Under the pieces are notes generated by a model that searched no databases, was not told the origin of the DNA, and worked only from the letters and a program-made list of their open reading frames with translations. Shown in pieces: positions 36,519 through 45,216 of a DNA stretch of 64,000 bases; positions within the stretch are counted from its first letter, which is position 1; each line of letters starts with the position of its first letter. Where the stretch lies: assembly GCA_035063785.1 (NCBI GenBank), contig JAPSFS010000005.1:158069-222068 (forward strand). The letters are read 5' to 3'. The translations under genes and the position numbers were made by a program. The DNA comes from Comamonas_C sp026954015 (GTDB lineage Bacteria; Pseudomonadota; Gammaproteobacteria; Burkholderiales; Burkholderiaceae_C).

Positions 36519-36566
36519 AAAATACGGCTCCAGCGCTTGCTCGGCAAGCGCTGGTAGCTATCAAAC
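36519..36566 (+). repeat. Comamonadaceae-type palindromic repeat, near-consensus
   Basis: AAAATACGGCTCCAGCGCTT, then GCTCGGCAAGCGCTGGTAGC and TATCAAA. The stem CCAGCGCTTGC/GCAAGCGCTGG is perfect. This is the cleanest copy in the window and lies 13 bases before the ThDP-enzyme start. Confidence 0.9.
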
Positions 36567-36578
36567 AAGGAGCCCCGC

Positions 36579-38231
36579 ATGAATGGCGCACACGCACTGA
36601 TGCAGACCCTGGCCGATGCGGGCGTCGAGGTCTGCTTTACCAACCCCGGCACCAGCGAGATGCACTTCGTCGCCGCGCTCGACGCCGAACCGCGCATGCG
36701 CGCCGTGCTCGCGCTGTTCGAGGGCGTGGCCACCGGCGCCGCCGACGGCTACGCCCGCATGGCCGGCAAGCCCGCCGCCACGCTGCTGCACCTGGGCTGC
36801 GGCCTGGGCAATGGCCTGGCCAACCTGCACAACGCGCGCAAGGGCAAGGTGCCGATCGTCAACATCGTGGGCGACCACGCCACCACCCACACGCGGTACG
36901 ACGCGCAGCTGCAAAGCGACATCGAGACCGTGGCGCGCAACGTCTCGCCCGGGTTCGTGCGCACCTCCCAGAGCACCGCCGCGCTGGGCCAGGACGCGGT
37001 GGACGCCATTGCCGCCGCGCGCGGCCTGCCCGGCCAGGTGGCCACGCTGATCCTGCCGGCCGACGTCTCCTGGGGCGAAGGCGGCCAGCCCTGCCCGCCG
37101 CCGCCCGCGCCCGCGCCGCAGCCCGCCGACGACGCGAGCGTGCAGGCCATCGCCCAGGCCATCCGCAGCGGCGAAGCCGCCCTGTTGCTCGGTGGTCAGG
37201 CGCTGCGCGAGGGTGGTTTGATGGCCGCCGCGCGCATCGCCGCGCACACCGGCGCGCACCTGTTTGCCGAATGCTTTCCCACGCGCATGCAGCGCGGCGC
37301 GGGCCTGCCCGCCGTGGAGCGCATCGCCTATCTGGCGGAGCTTGCGGGCGTGCAGCTTGCGCGCTTCAAGCACCTGATCCTGGTCGATGCCAAGTCGCCC
37401 GTCTCCTTCTTCGCCTACCCCGGCAAGCCAAGCGACCTCGTGCCCGAAGGCTGCAGCGTGCACACCCTTGCCGCGCCCGATCAGGACGCCGCCGCCAGCC
37501 TGGAAAAACTCGCCGCCGCACTCGGCGCGCAGGCCACCGCGCCCCGGCTGCAGGCCGCGCAGCGCCCCGAGCGCCCGCGCGGGCCGCTCACCGCCCCCAA
37601 GGTCTGCAAGGCCGTGGGCCACCTGCTGCCGGAAAACGCCATCGTCATCGACGAATCCATCACCAGCGGCCTGATGCTCGGCGTGATGACACAAGGTGCC
37701 CCGCGCCACGACCTCATCACCCTCACCGGCGGCGCCATCGGCCAGGGCCTGCCGGGCGCCGTGGGCGCGGCCATCGCCTGCCCCGACCGGCCGGTGATCG
37801 CGCTGATCGGCGATGGCAGCGCGATGTACACCATCCAGGCGCTGTGGAGCATGGCGCGCGAAAACCTCAACGTCACGGCCATCATCTTCAACAACGCCAG
37901 CTACTCGGTGCTGAACGTCGAGCTGGAGCGCGTCGGGGCGGGCGAAGGCGGCCCCAAGGCCCGGGCGCAGCTCGACCTGCAAGGCCCGGTGCTGAACTTC
38001 GCGCAGCTGGCGCAGGGCCTGGGCGTGCACGCCGTGCGCGCGAGCACCGCCGAGGATTTCTGCCAGGCGCTGGAATACGCGCTTGCCCAGAGCGGCCCGC
38101 ACCTGATCGAGGCGCTCGTGCCCGAATCACTCGGCGGCGCCAAGCGCAAGGTCTTGCCCTGGATGCTGCGCGCCATCCCCAGCCTGCCGCCCGCGGTGGC
38201 GCAGGCCATCAGGCGCAAGATCGCGCCCTGA
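36579..38231 (+). CDS. Acetolactate synthase large-subunit-like ThDP enzyme
   Basis: 550 residues with the three domains of ThDP decarboxylases/synthases. The cofactor-activating glutamate is in VLALFEGVATGAADGYARM (about residue 50), and the ThDP-Mg motif runs from GDGSAMYTIQALWSMAREN to FNN (about 410-440). No regulatory small subunit is adjacent, and the N-terminus VEVCFTNPGTSEMHFV resembles benzoylformate-decarboxylase-like members. So it may be a carboligase or decarboxylase in a catabolic route rather than branched-chain synthesis. Confidence 0.83.
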   Translation: MNGAHALMQTLADAGVEVCFTNPGTSEMHFVAALDAEPRMRAVLALFEGVATGAADGYARMAGKPAATLLHLGCGLGNGLANLHNARKGKVPIVNIVGDHATTHTRYDAQLQSDIETVARNVSPGFVRTSQSTAALGQDAVDAIAAARGLPGQVATLILPADVSWGEGGQPCPPPPAPAPQPADDASVQAIAQAIRSGEAALLLGGQALREGGLMAAARIAAHTGAHLFAECFPTRMQRGAGLPAVERIAYLAELAGVQLARFKHLILVDAKSPVSFFAYPGKPSDLVPEGCSVHTLAAPDQDAAASLEKLAAALGAQATAPRLQAAQRPERPRGPLTAPKVCKAVGHLLPENAIVIDESITSGLMLGVMTQGAPRHDLITLTGGAIGQGLPGAVGAAIACPDRPVIALIGDGSAMYTIQALWSMARENLNVTAIIFNNASYSVLNVELERVGAGEGGPKARAQLDLQGPVLNFAQLAQGLGVHAVRASTAEDFCQALEYALAQSGPHLIEALVPESLGGAKRKVLPWMLRAIPSLPPAVAQAIRRKIAP

Positions 38232-38291
38232 GCGGCTGACGCCGCTCACGCAAGGCAATGGGGCCGGAGGCCGGCATCGAAGCGGCACGCG

Positions 38292-39503
38292 TCAGCGCCG
38301 CTGCAGCTCCACGTAGCCCGGCGCTGCCGCACCATACGGCGCGTTGGTGCTGTAGGCGCTGCCCGGATCGCTCTGGCTCTGGAATACCCGATCACCACCG
38401 TGGATGCTCGACTGCACGGTACTGCCGCCCACGCCCGAGTAGGTGTTGTACTCACCTATGCCTTCCAGCGTGCGGCTGTGCATGCGGTCCGACGTGGCGC
38501 TGCTGCTGGCCGCGATCGCACTGTAGATGCCTGCCACCTCCTTGTTGGTGCGCATGCGGATCGCCTGGCGATCGGCCATGCCGCGGGCGTTGATCAGCGC
38601 CATCTGGCGCTGGTGCCACTGATCGATCTGCTGGCTCTGCTGCGAGAAATAGCGCTGCATGTTGCGCTGCATGCGCTGCTGAAAACGCGCGACCCATTGC
38701 GGATCGGGCGCGCCGCTCTCGGCCAGCACGCGCTCCACCAGGCGCGGATTCAGGCGCCCCTGCGGCGCGCCGTGCACCAGGATGTTGCTGACGGTGGAGA
38801 GCACGTTCCCCCGGAACGTGTTCGTGTCCATCGACGCTTCAAGGATGGCCTCCATGGGCACGCCGCCTTCGTCGCGGTAGCCGACAAGGATCCTCCCGGC
38901 CTCGCGCGCGGGCGGCGGGCGGCCATTGTTCTGCTGCGGGTCCAGCCCCAGCTTCTGCACCTGCGCCTGGTACTGCGCGCTCGTGTCCTGATAATCCAGT
39001 TCGCGCCCCTGCGGGTACATCTGCTGAACCGACGCCTGCAGGAATTCACGCACCGTGCGAAACGGTGCCACAGGGCAGGCCGAGGTCGGAATCTGCGTGC
39101 CCGCGTGCTGCCAGCTATAGCCCGGCACCACCCCTATCGTCGTCAGACTGTCCGGGCCGATCACGGTCCAGGTGCGCAGCATCATGAGGCCGGGGCAGCC
39201 GGTCGCGTCGTTCCAGCGCACGCCGCCCACCATCTGCCAGCCCTCGGGCACCGCCACCTCGTGCGCCAGGCTGCCATCTTCATCCTGGACCGGGGCGCGT
39301 GTGAACCGGGACGCGTCCAGCGCAGGCAGGGCCGCAGCGGCGGGAGCCCTGGACGCCGCGGCTGGCGGGCTGACCACGGCCAGCGGGGCCGCCGTGTCCA
39401 TTGCGTCGCCATCGGCCTCGTCGTCGTCCGCCCAGCCGTAGTACGCAAGCAGCACGACCAGACCGACGGCACTGATGATCCATTGGGTGCGTCTGGAAAG
39501 CAT
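38292..39503 (-). CDS. Membrane-anchored protein of unknown function
   Basis: 403 residues. One N-terminal helix (TQWIISAVGLVVLLAYYGW) anchors it, followed by an Ala/Pro-rich linker to about residue 65. The body holds a Gln/Arg-rich helical stretch (about 270-330: RFQQRMQRNMQRYFSQQSQQ) and a Ser/Gly/Tyr-rich tail. Most of it should be periplasmic. No domain recognised. The start at 39503 (MLSRRTQW) gives the clean anchor; longer ORFs are unlikely. Confidence 0.75.
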   Translation of the reverse strand: MLSRRTQWIISAVGLVVLLAYYGWADDDEADGDAMDTAAPLAVVSPPAAASRAPAAAALPALDASRFTRAPVQDEDGSLAHEVAVPEGWQMVGGVRWNDATGCPGLMMLRTWTVIGPDSLTTIGVVPGYSWQHAGTQIPTSACPVAPFRTVREFLQASVQQMYPQGRELDYQDTSAQYQAQVQKLGLDPQQNNGRPPPAREAGRILVGYRDEGGVPMEAILEASMDTNTFRGNVLSTVSNILVHGAPQGRLNPRLVERVLAESGAPDPQWVARFQQRMQRNMQRYFSQQSQQIDQWHQRQMALINARGMADRQAIRMRTNKEVAGIYSAIAASSSATSDRMHSRTLEGIGEYNTYSGVGGSTVQSSIHGGDRVFQSQSDPGSAYSTNAPYGAAAPGYVELQRR

Positions 39504-39621
39504 GGCGATCCCTCTCCTCGTTGCAGCGTGGCACGCCCCGTGTGCCCGCCTCCGGGGCGCTGTAGCGGAGTGTGCCAGAACGCTCTGGCGGGCTGGCGCA
39601 GGCGCCGCGCCGCAAAGCAGT

Positions 39622-40122
39622 CTACTGGCTGGGCGGCACGTATTCCCGGCTGCCCGAACGGCGCACGCGCCCATCCGGGCCGAAGGTGGCGGTGAACACC
39701 ATCGCGCGCGTGGGGCCGTCGAGCCAGTTCCAGTCCCAGTCGGTCTCGCGGCTCAGGTCGTAGGTCACCTGCCGCGCGGGCAGGCCGAGCAGGCGGCGCA
39801 CGGCCTGCTGCTCCATGCCGGGCTGCACGCGCGCGAAGTTTTCCGGCACCAGCACCTGCTGCAGCGCGGTCAGGGTGCCGCTCGGGCCTATCGTGACCAT
39901 GTAGTTCACATGGCCCGAGGGCTGGCGGTTGTATTCGAGCGTGTTCGCGCCGCCCGCCTCGGGCCAGACGCGCGCGGGCTCGCCCAAGCGCGCGCGCACG
40001 TCCGCCTCCGTCGAGACGTTCACCTGCAGTTCATCGATGCGCTGCTGGTCGCATCCGGCAAGCGTCAGCAGGCCCAGCAGGCAGGTGGCCAGCGCACCGG
40101 CCTTGTGGATCAGTGGGGGCAT
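39622..40122 (-). CDS. SmpA/OmlA (BamE-like) lipoprotein
   Basis: 166 residues. Signal peptide with lipobox LTLAGC (Cys about 24). Two BamE-like repeats are visible: TEADVRARLGEPARVW with EYNR, and VQPGMEQQAVRRLLGLPARQ with FGPDGRVRR near the end. It is likely tethered to the outer membrane. It may not be the Bam complex member itself, because the family has paralogues. It diverges from DUF3460. Confidence 0.82.
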   Translation of the reverse strand: MPPLIHKAGALATCLLGLLTLAGCDQQRIDELQVNVSTEADVRARLGEPARVWPEAGGANTLEYNRQPSGHVNYMVTIGPSGTLTALQQVLVPENFARVQPGMEQQAVRRLLGLPARQVTYDLSRETDWDWNWLDGPTRAMVFTATFGPDGRVRRSGSREYVPPSQ

Positions 40123-40161
40123 GGTGTCGGTAAAATGGGCGGGTCTACAGAGGTTGCAGCC

Positions 40162-40401
40162 ATGTATCTTATTCGCCGTCCCGACTACCAGTCCGACACC
40201 ACGCGCTTCATCCAGCAGTTGCGCAAGGACAAGCCGGGCCTGGAGCAGCGCCAGATCAACGGCCGGGAACTGCTGTGGGACAAGCAGGTCGATCGCACGC
40301 TCTGGCAAGACCTGCGCGCGGCGCGCGTGCACCAGAAGTCCTACGTCTACTACGCCTTCGACCAGGACGGCGCAACCTCGCTGCCCACGTCCGGAAAATA
40401 A
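40162..40401 (+). CDS. DUF3460 family protein
   Basis: 79 residues beginning MYLIRRPDYQSDTTRFIQQL with QINGRELLWDKQVDR, typical of the small DUF3460 family of betaproteobacteria. Function unknown. It lies 40 bases before scpA, a common arrangement. A TAAAAT hexamer at 40131-40136 may be its -10. Confidence 0.9.
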   Translation: MYLIRRPDYQSDTTRFIQQLRKDKPGLEQRQINGRELLWDKQVDRTLWQDLRAARVHQKSYVYYAFDQDGATSLPTSGK

Positions 40402-40441
40402 CGCGCACGCCCGCCACCCGCCGCGCGTGGGGCGCACTGCC

Positions 40442-41275
40442 TTGACCACCGCCACCGAGCCCGCCGCCGACGCATCAACCCCGGCGGTCGTCGACCAGGT
40501 GGCGCTCGCCAGACTCTACGGCGAGCCGCTGTTCGCGCTGCCGCAAGACCTGTACATCCCGCCCGACGCGCTCGAAGTCTTCCTCGAAGCCTTCGAGGGG
40601 CCGCTCGATCTGCTGCTGTACCTGATCCGCAAGCAGAACTTCAACATCCTGGACATCCCCATGGTCGGCGTCACGCGCCAGTACCTGGCCTACGTCGAGG
40701 AGATCCGCAGCCGCAACCTGGAGCTCGCCGCCGAGTACCTGCTGATGGCGGCGATGCTGATCGAGATCAAGTCGCGCATGCTGCTGCCCGCGCGCCCGGT
40801 GCAGGGCGGCGAGGAGCCCGAAGACCCGCGCGCCGAGCTCGTGCGCCGGCTGCTCGAATACGAAAAGATCAAGCTCGCGGCGCAGCAGCTTGGCGCGCTG
40901 CCGCAGTACGGGCGCGACTTTCTCAAGACGCAGGTGGTGATGGCGCAGGACGCCGCGCCGCGCCTGCCCGACGTGACGCTGGCCGATCTGCAGGCCGCCT
41001 GGCGCGACGTGCTGGCGCGCGCGCGGCTGGTGCAGCGCCACCAGATCGCGCGCGAGGAGCTTTCGGTGCGCGAGACCATGAGCCACGTGCTCAAGCGCCT
41101 GCAGGGGCGGCGCTTCGTCACCTTCGAGGAGCTCTTCGCGCCCGAAAAAGGCGTGGCGCTGCTGGTCGTCACCTTCGTCGCGCTGCTGGAGCTGGCCAAG
41201 GAGGCACTCGTCGAGGTCACGCAGGCCGAGGCCTTCGCGCCGATCTACCTGCGCCTGGCCTATACACCCAGTTGA
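40442..41275 (+). CDS. scpA: Segregation and condensation protein A
   Basis: 277 residues. FEGPLDLLLYLIRKQNFNIL with DIPMVGVTRQYL, and LELAAEYLLMAAMLIEIKSR are hallmark ScpA segments; the C-terminal winged helix has FVTFEELF and VVTFVALLELAKE. ScpA is the kleisin of the SMC complex. No ATG exists near the N-terminus, so the start is probably TTG at 40442 or GTG at 40427. The 3' end overlaps convergent pgi by 16 bases. ScpB is not adjacent. Confidence 0.93.
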   Translation: MTTATEPAADASTPAVVDQVALARLYGEPLFALPQDLYIPPDALEVFLEAFEGPLDLLLYLIRKQNFNILDIPMVGVTRQYLAYVEEIRSRNLELAAEYLLMAAMLIEIKSRMLLPARPVQGGEEPEDPRAELVRRLLEYEKIKLAAQQLGALPQYGRDFLKTQVVMAQDAAPRLPDVTLADLQAAWRDVLARARLVQRHQIAREELSVRETMSHVLKRLQGRRFVTFEELFAPEKGVALLVVTFVALLELAKEALVEVTQAEAFAPIYLRLAYTPS

Positions 41276-42855
41276 TGCATCAACGCGCGCGTCGAGCCAT
41301 CCACGCCCGCCCAGTCGCCCGAGCGCTCGCGCGCCAGCAGGTCGCCCGCCAGCTGCTTGCCCAGCTCCACGCCCCACTGGTCGAAGCTGTCGATGCCCCA
41401 GACCGCGCCCGAGACGAACACCCGGTGCTCCTGCAGCGCAATCAGCGCGCCGAGCGACGCCGCGTCGAGCCGGTCGAGCAGCAAAAACGTGCTGGGCCGG
41501 TTGCCGGGGCAGCGCTTTTCGGGCGCGTCGGACGCGCGCCCGAGCATCAGCGCCTGCGCCTGCGCCACCGCGTTGACGGTGAGCTCGTGGTGGTGCTCGG
41601 GCAAGCCCCGCCCCGCCTCGCGCAGCGCGATGAATTCCACCGGGATCACGTCCGGCCCCTGGTGCAGCATCTGGAAGTACGCATGCTGCCCGTTGGTGCC
41701 CGCCTCGCCCCAGACGATGGGCGCGCTTTGCACCGCAAGCTGCACACCCTCGCGCGTCACGCGCTTGCCGTTGCTCTCCATCTCAAGCTGCTGCAGGTAG
41801 GCCGGCAGGCGCCGCAGACCGGCGCTGTAGGGCGCGACGCAGCGGCTGGGCAGGCCGCAGATGTTGCGGCAGTACACGTCCAGCAGCCCCAGGCGCAGCG
41901 GCAGGTTCTGCGCGGGCGGCGCCAGCAGGAAGTGCGCGTCCATCGCGTGCGCGCCCGCCAGCAGCGCGCGAAACACCGCCGGGCCCACCGCGATCGCGAT
42001 CGGCAGCCCGATCGCCGACCACAGCGAATAGCGCCCGCCCACCCAGTCGCGAAACCCCAGCGTGCGCGTGATGCCAAAGCGCGCCGCCGCCTCCACGTTG
42101 GTCGTGAGCGCGACGAAGTGGCGCGCGAGCGCGCACGGGTGCGCCGCGTCCGCGCTGCCGCCGTGCGCCAGGAACCAGTCGCGCGCCGAATGCGCGTTGC
42201 GCATGGTCTCGGCGGTGGTGAAGGTCTTGGACGCGATCAAAAACAGCGTGTGCCCGGCGCGCAGCCCGCGCAGCACCTGCCCGAGCTCGTGCCCGTCGAT
42301 GTTGGCCACGAAGTGCATGCGTCGGCCCGCGTCCCGCCAGTCTTCCAGCGCCTGCACCACCATTTCGGGCCCGAGGTGCGAGCCGCCGATGCCGATGTGC
42401 ACCACGTCGGTGATGCGCGCATCGGCGCGCACCTCGTCGGCGAGCGCGAGCATGGCATCCAGTGTCTCGTGCACCTCGGCCAGCGCCGCGCGCACCGTGC
42501 CATCCCAGCGGTGCACTGCATCCGCGGCGGCGATCTGCCCTCCATCGGGCGGCGTGCGCAGCAGCCAGTGCATCGCCGCGCGCCGCTCGGTGGTGTTCAC
42601 CGCCTCGCCCGCGAACATCGCGTCGCGCCACGCGAGCACGCCGCGTTCGTGCGCCAGTTGCTGCAGCAGCGCCTCGGTGCCGGGGCGCAGCCACTGCTTG
42701 GAAAGATCGGCCCAGACGTGCGGTGCGTGCTGGCTCAGCCGCGCCGTGCGCGCGCTGTCGCGCGCGAATTCATCGGCCAGGCTCGGCGCGCCGCCCTCGC
42801 CCTGCCACTGCGCCTGCAGTGCCGCCCACGCGGGTGTCTGGTCGCAGGGCGGCAT
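41260..42855 (-). CDS. pgi: Glucose-6-phosphate isomerase
   Basis: 531 residues. Family signatures DWVGGRYSLWSAIGLPIA and GIDSFDQWGVELGKQLA are intact, and catalytic residues lie in SNGKRVT and the GxxGTNxQH-like GEAGTNGQHAYFQMLHQG region. It interconverts glucose-6-phosphate and fructose-6-phosphate. It follows tal by only three bases, forming a small sugar-phosphate operon. Confidence 0.97.
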   Translation of the reverse strand: MPPCDQTPAWAALQAQWQGEGGAPSLADEFARDSARTARLSQHAPHVWADLSKQWLRPGTEALLQQLAHERGVLAWRDAMFAGEAVNTTERRAAMHWLLRTPPDGGQIAAADAVHRWDGTVRAALAEVHETLDAMLALADEVRADARITDVVHIGIGGSHLGPEMVVQALEDWRDAGRRMHFVANIDGHELGQVLRGLRAGHTLFLIASKTFTTAETMRNAHSARDWFLAHGGSADAAHPCALARHFVALTTNVEAAARFGITRTLGFRDWVGGRYSLWSAIGLPIAIAVGPAVFRALLAGAHAMDAHFLLAPPAQNLPLRLGLLDVYCRNICGLPSRCVAPYSAGLRRLPAYLQQLEMESNGKRVTREGVQLAVQSAPIVWGEAGTNGQHAYFQMLHQGPDVIPVEFIALREAGRGLPEHHHELTVNAVAQAQALMLGRASDAPEKRCPGNRPSTFLLLDRLDAASLGALIALQEHRVFVSGAVWGIDSFDQWGVELGKQLAGDLLARERSGDWAGVDGSTRALMHQLGV

Positions 42856-42858
42856 GTG

Positions 42859-43803
42859 TCAGTCCCGCAGCAACGCTTCGAGCTTGACTGCGTCGGCGGC
42901 GAAGGTGCGTATGCCCTCGGCGAGTTTTTCCGTCGCCATCGCGTCGTCGTTGAGCGCGTAGCGAAAGCCGATCTCGTCGTACACCACGTGCGCCACGTCG
43001 GCGTCGCGCGCGGCCTGCGCGTCGAGCGCGCGCGCGAGCGGCGCGGCGCTTGCGGCCAGCTCGGCCATGAGCGCGGGCGCGATGGTCAGCAGGTCGCAGC
43101 CCGCGAGCGCGCGGATCTGGCCGACGTTGCGAAAGCTCGCGCCCATGATCTCGGTGGCGATGCCGAAGTGCTTGTAGTAGTCGAAGATGCGGCGCACCGA
43201 TCGCACGCCGGGGTCGCTGGCGCCCGCCATCGCGGCCTCGTCCCACGCCGCGCCCGCCCTGGCCTTGTACCAGTCGTAGATGCGCCCGACGAACGGCGAG
43301 ATGAGCTGCACCTTGGCCTGCGCGCAGGCCACCGCCTGCACGAAGGAGAACAGCAGCGTCATGTTGGTGGCGATGCCGCGCGCCTGCAGGCGCCGGGCGG
43401 CCTCGATGCCCTCCCAGGTGCTGGCCACCTTGATGAGCACGCGGTTGATGTGCACGCCCTCGGCCTCATAGAGCTCGATGAGCTGCTGCGCGCGCGTCAC
43501 CATCGCCTCGGTGTCAAACGACAGGCGCGCGTCCACCTCGGTCGAGACGCGGCCCGGAATGTGCGCGAGCGTCTCGCAGCCGAAACGCACGATGAGCCGA
43601 TCCATCCGCTCGTCCAGGCCGCGCCCGTGCCAGCGCTGCCGGTTTTCCGCGAGCAGGTGCGCGTACTCGGGCTTTTGCACCGCCTTGAGGATCAGCGAGG
43701 GGTTGGTCGTCGCGTCCTGCGGCGCAAAGCGCGCCAGCTCGTGGAAATCCCCCGTGTCGGCCACCACGGTGGTCATGGCCTTGAGTGCATCGAGCTGGTT
43801 CAC
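42859..43803 (-). CDS. tal: Transaldolase
   Basis: 314 residues, the TalB-type length. The N-terminal DATTNPSLILKA and the Schiff-base lysine in NRVLIKVASTWEGIEAAR (about residue 130) are diagnostic. It transfers dihydroxyacetone units in the pentose phosphate pathway. Pgi directly downstream uses the same sugar-phosphate pool. A palindromic repeat lies upstream of the start. Confidence 0.97.
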   Translation of the reverse strand: MNQLDALKAMTTVVADTGDFHELARFAPQDATTNPSLILKAVQKPEYAHLLAENRQRWHGRGLDERMDRLIVRFGCETLAHIPGRVSTEVDARLSFDTEAMVTRAQQLIELYEAEGVHINRVLIKVASTWEGIEAARRLQARGIATNMTLLFSFVQAVACAQAKVQLISPFVGRIYDWYKARAGAAWDEAAMAGASDPGVRSVRRIFDYYKHFGIATEIMGASFRNVGQIRALAGCDLLTIAPALMAELAASAAPLARALDAQAARDADVAHVVYDEIGFRYALNDDAMATEKLAEGIRTFAADAVKLEALLRD

Positions 43804-43819
43804 GCGAATTCCCGTACTT

Positions 43820-43870
43820 TCAAAAACATAGCTGTTCGCGCTTTACCCACAAGCGCTGAAAGCCATTTTA
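43820..43870 (-). repeat. Comamonadaceae-type palindromic repeat
   Basis: Minus-strand reading gives AAAATGGCTTTCAGCGCTTG then TGGGTAAAGCGCGAACAGCTATG. It lies in the tal leader, between the M20 gene and tal. Confidence 0.8.
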
Positions 43871-43879
43871 TAGCGATCT

Positions 43880-45097
43880 CTATCCCAGCGGCGGCGGCGC
43901 CAGCGGCATCGCCTGCTCCACCAGGCTCGCGTGCAGCGCGGCGCCCAGCGGCAGCACCTCGTCGTTGAAGTCGTAGCGCCCGCTGTGCAGCGCGGCGGCC
44001 CCGCCCTGCCCCAGGCGCAGGTAGGCGCCGGGCTTGTGCTGCAGCATGAACGAAAAATCCTCCGCGCCCATGCTCGGCTCCAGGTTGCGCACCACGTTCT
44101 GCGCGCCGACGAGCGACTCGGCCACGTCGCCCGCGAAGTGCGCCTCCTGCGGCGTGTTGATCGTCGCCGGGTAGATGCGCTCGTAACGCACCGTGGCCGT
44201 CGCGCCAAACCCCAGCGCCACCGCACCGCACAGCTCCTGGATGCGCCGCTGCATCAGGTCCTGCACGGCCGGATCGAAGGTGCGCACCGTGCCCACCAGC
44301 GTCGCCTGCCCCGGCAGCACGCTGAACGCACCCAGGTCGCCCGCCCGCACCGCGCAGATGCTGACCACCGCGCTGTCCATGGCGCGCACGTTGCGCGAGA
44401 CGATGCTCTGCAGCGCGGTGACGATGGTGGACGCCACCAGCACCACGTCCACCGTCTGGTAGGGGTGCGCGCCGTGGCCGCCCTTGCCCGTCACCTCGAT
44501 CGTGATGCGGTCGGCCGCGGCCATCATCGCGCCGTCGTTGATGCCCACCGTGCCCGGCGCCATCGCGGGCCAGTTGTGCATCGCATAGACCGCGCGCACC
44601 GGAAAGCGCTCGAACAGGCCATCTTCGATCATCACGCGCGCGCCGCCCATGCCCTCCTCGCCGGGCTGGAAGATCAGCACCGCGGTGCCATCGAAGCGCC
44701 GCGTGGCGGCCAGGTAGCGCGCCGCGCCCAGCAGCATGGTCACGTGTCCGTCGTGGCCGCAGCCATGCATCAGCCCGCCCTTGCACGATTTCCACGCAAA
44801 GTCGTTGTGCTCGGTCATCGGCAGCGCGTCCATGTCCGCGCGCAGCCCCACCATCGCGCCGCTGGCGTGCGACTGCCCGCGAATCACCGCGACCACGCCG
44901 GTGCGGCCTATGCCTTCATGCACCTCGTCCACGCCGCAGACCCTGAGCGACTCGCGCACCCGGGCGCTGGTGTAGGCCTCTTCAAAGCCCAGCTCCGGGT
45001 GCGCGTGCAGGTCGCGCCGCAGCGCGGTGAGCTCGGGGTGGAACTGCGTGATCTCGGCAAACGCCCGGCCGCTCGCACGATAGCGCAGAGCCTGCAT
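43880..45097 (-). CDS. M20-family amidohydrolase (hippurate hydrolase-like)
   Basis: 405 residues. Metal-site residues lie in DLHAHPELGFEE, GCGHDGHVTMLLG, FQPGEEGMGGARVMIEDGLF and MHNWP, and near the C-terminus in MGAEDFSFML. This is the M20D layout of HipO and N-acyl amino acid amidohydrolases. Exact substrate is uncertain. The start at 45097 (MQALRYRASG) is preceded by GAGAGGG. Confidence 0.9.
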   Translation of the reverse strand: MQALRYRASGRAFAEITQFHPELTALRRDLHAHPELGFEEAYTSARVRESLRVCGVDEVHEGIGRTGVVAVIRGQSHASGAMVGLRADMDALPMTEHNDFAWKSCKGGLMHGCGHDGHVTMLLGAARYLAATRRFDGTAVLIFQPGEEGMGGARVMIEDGLFERFPVRAVYAMHNWPAMAPGTVGINDGAMMAAADRITIEVTGKGGHGAHPYQTVDVVLVASTIVTALQSIVSRNVRAMDSAVVSICAVRAGDLGAFSVLPGQATLVGTVRTFDPAVQDLMQRRIQELCGAVALGFGATATVRYERIYPATINTPQEAHFAGDVAESLVGAQNVVRNLEPSMGAEDFSFMLQHKPGAYLRLGQGGAAALHSGRYDFNDEVLPLGAALHASLVEQAMPLAPPPLG

Positions 45098-45171
45098 GCA
45101 ATTCCCTCTCGAAAAACCGGCGAATGCGCACCGCTACCCACGTATGCACGCCCGCGCGCAAGAACGCGCCA

Positions 45172-45196
45172 TAAAAAAGCCGCCCGAAGGCGGCTT
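45172..45196 (-). terminator. Rho-independent terminator after the porin gene
   Basis: On the minus strand AAGCCGCC-TTCG-GGCGGCTT, a perfect stem with a stable TTCG tetraloop, followed by TTTTTAT. Located about 20 bases after the porin stop. Confidence 0.95.
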
Positions 45197-45216
45197 CTCG
45201 ATCTGACCTGAAAGGA

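Noticed and set aside
41272..43968. An 898-codon plus-strand open frame
   Set aside because: Antisense to pgi and tal, both of which have complete family motifs. The product is compositionally biased and unlike any family.
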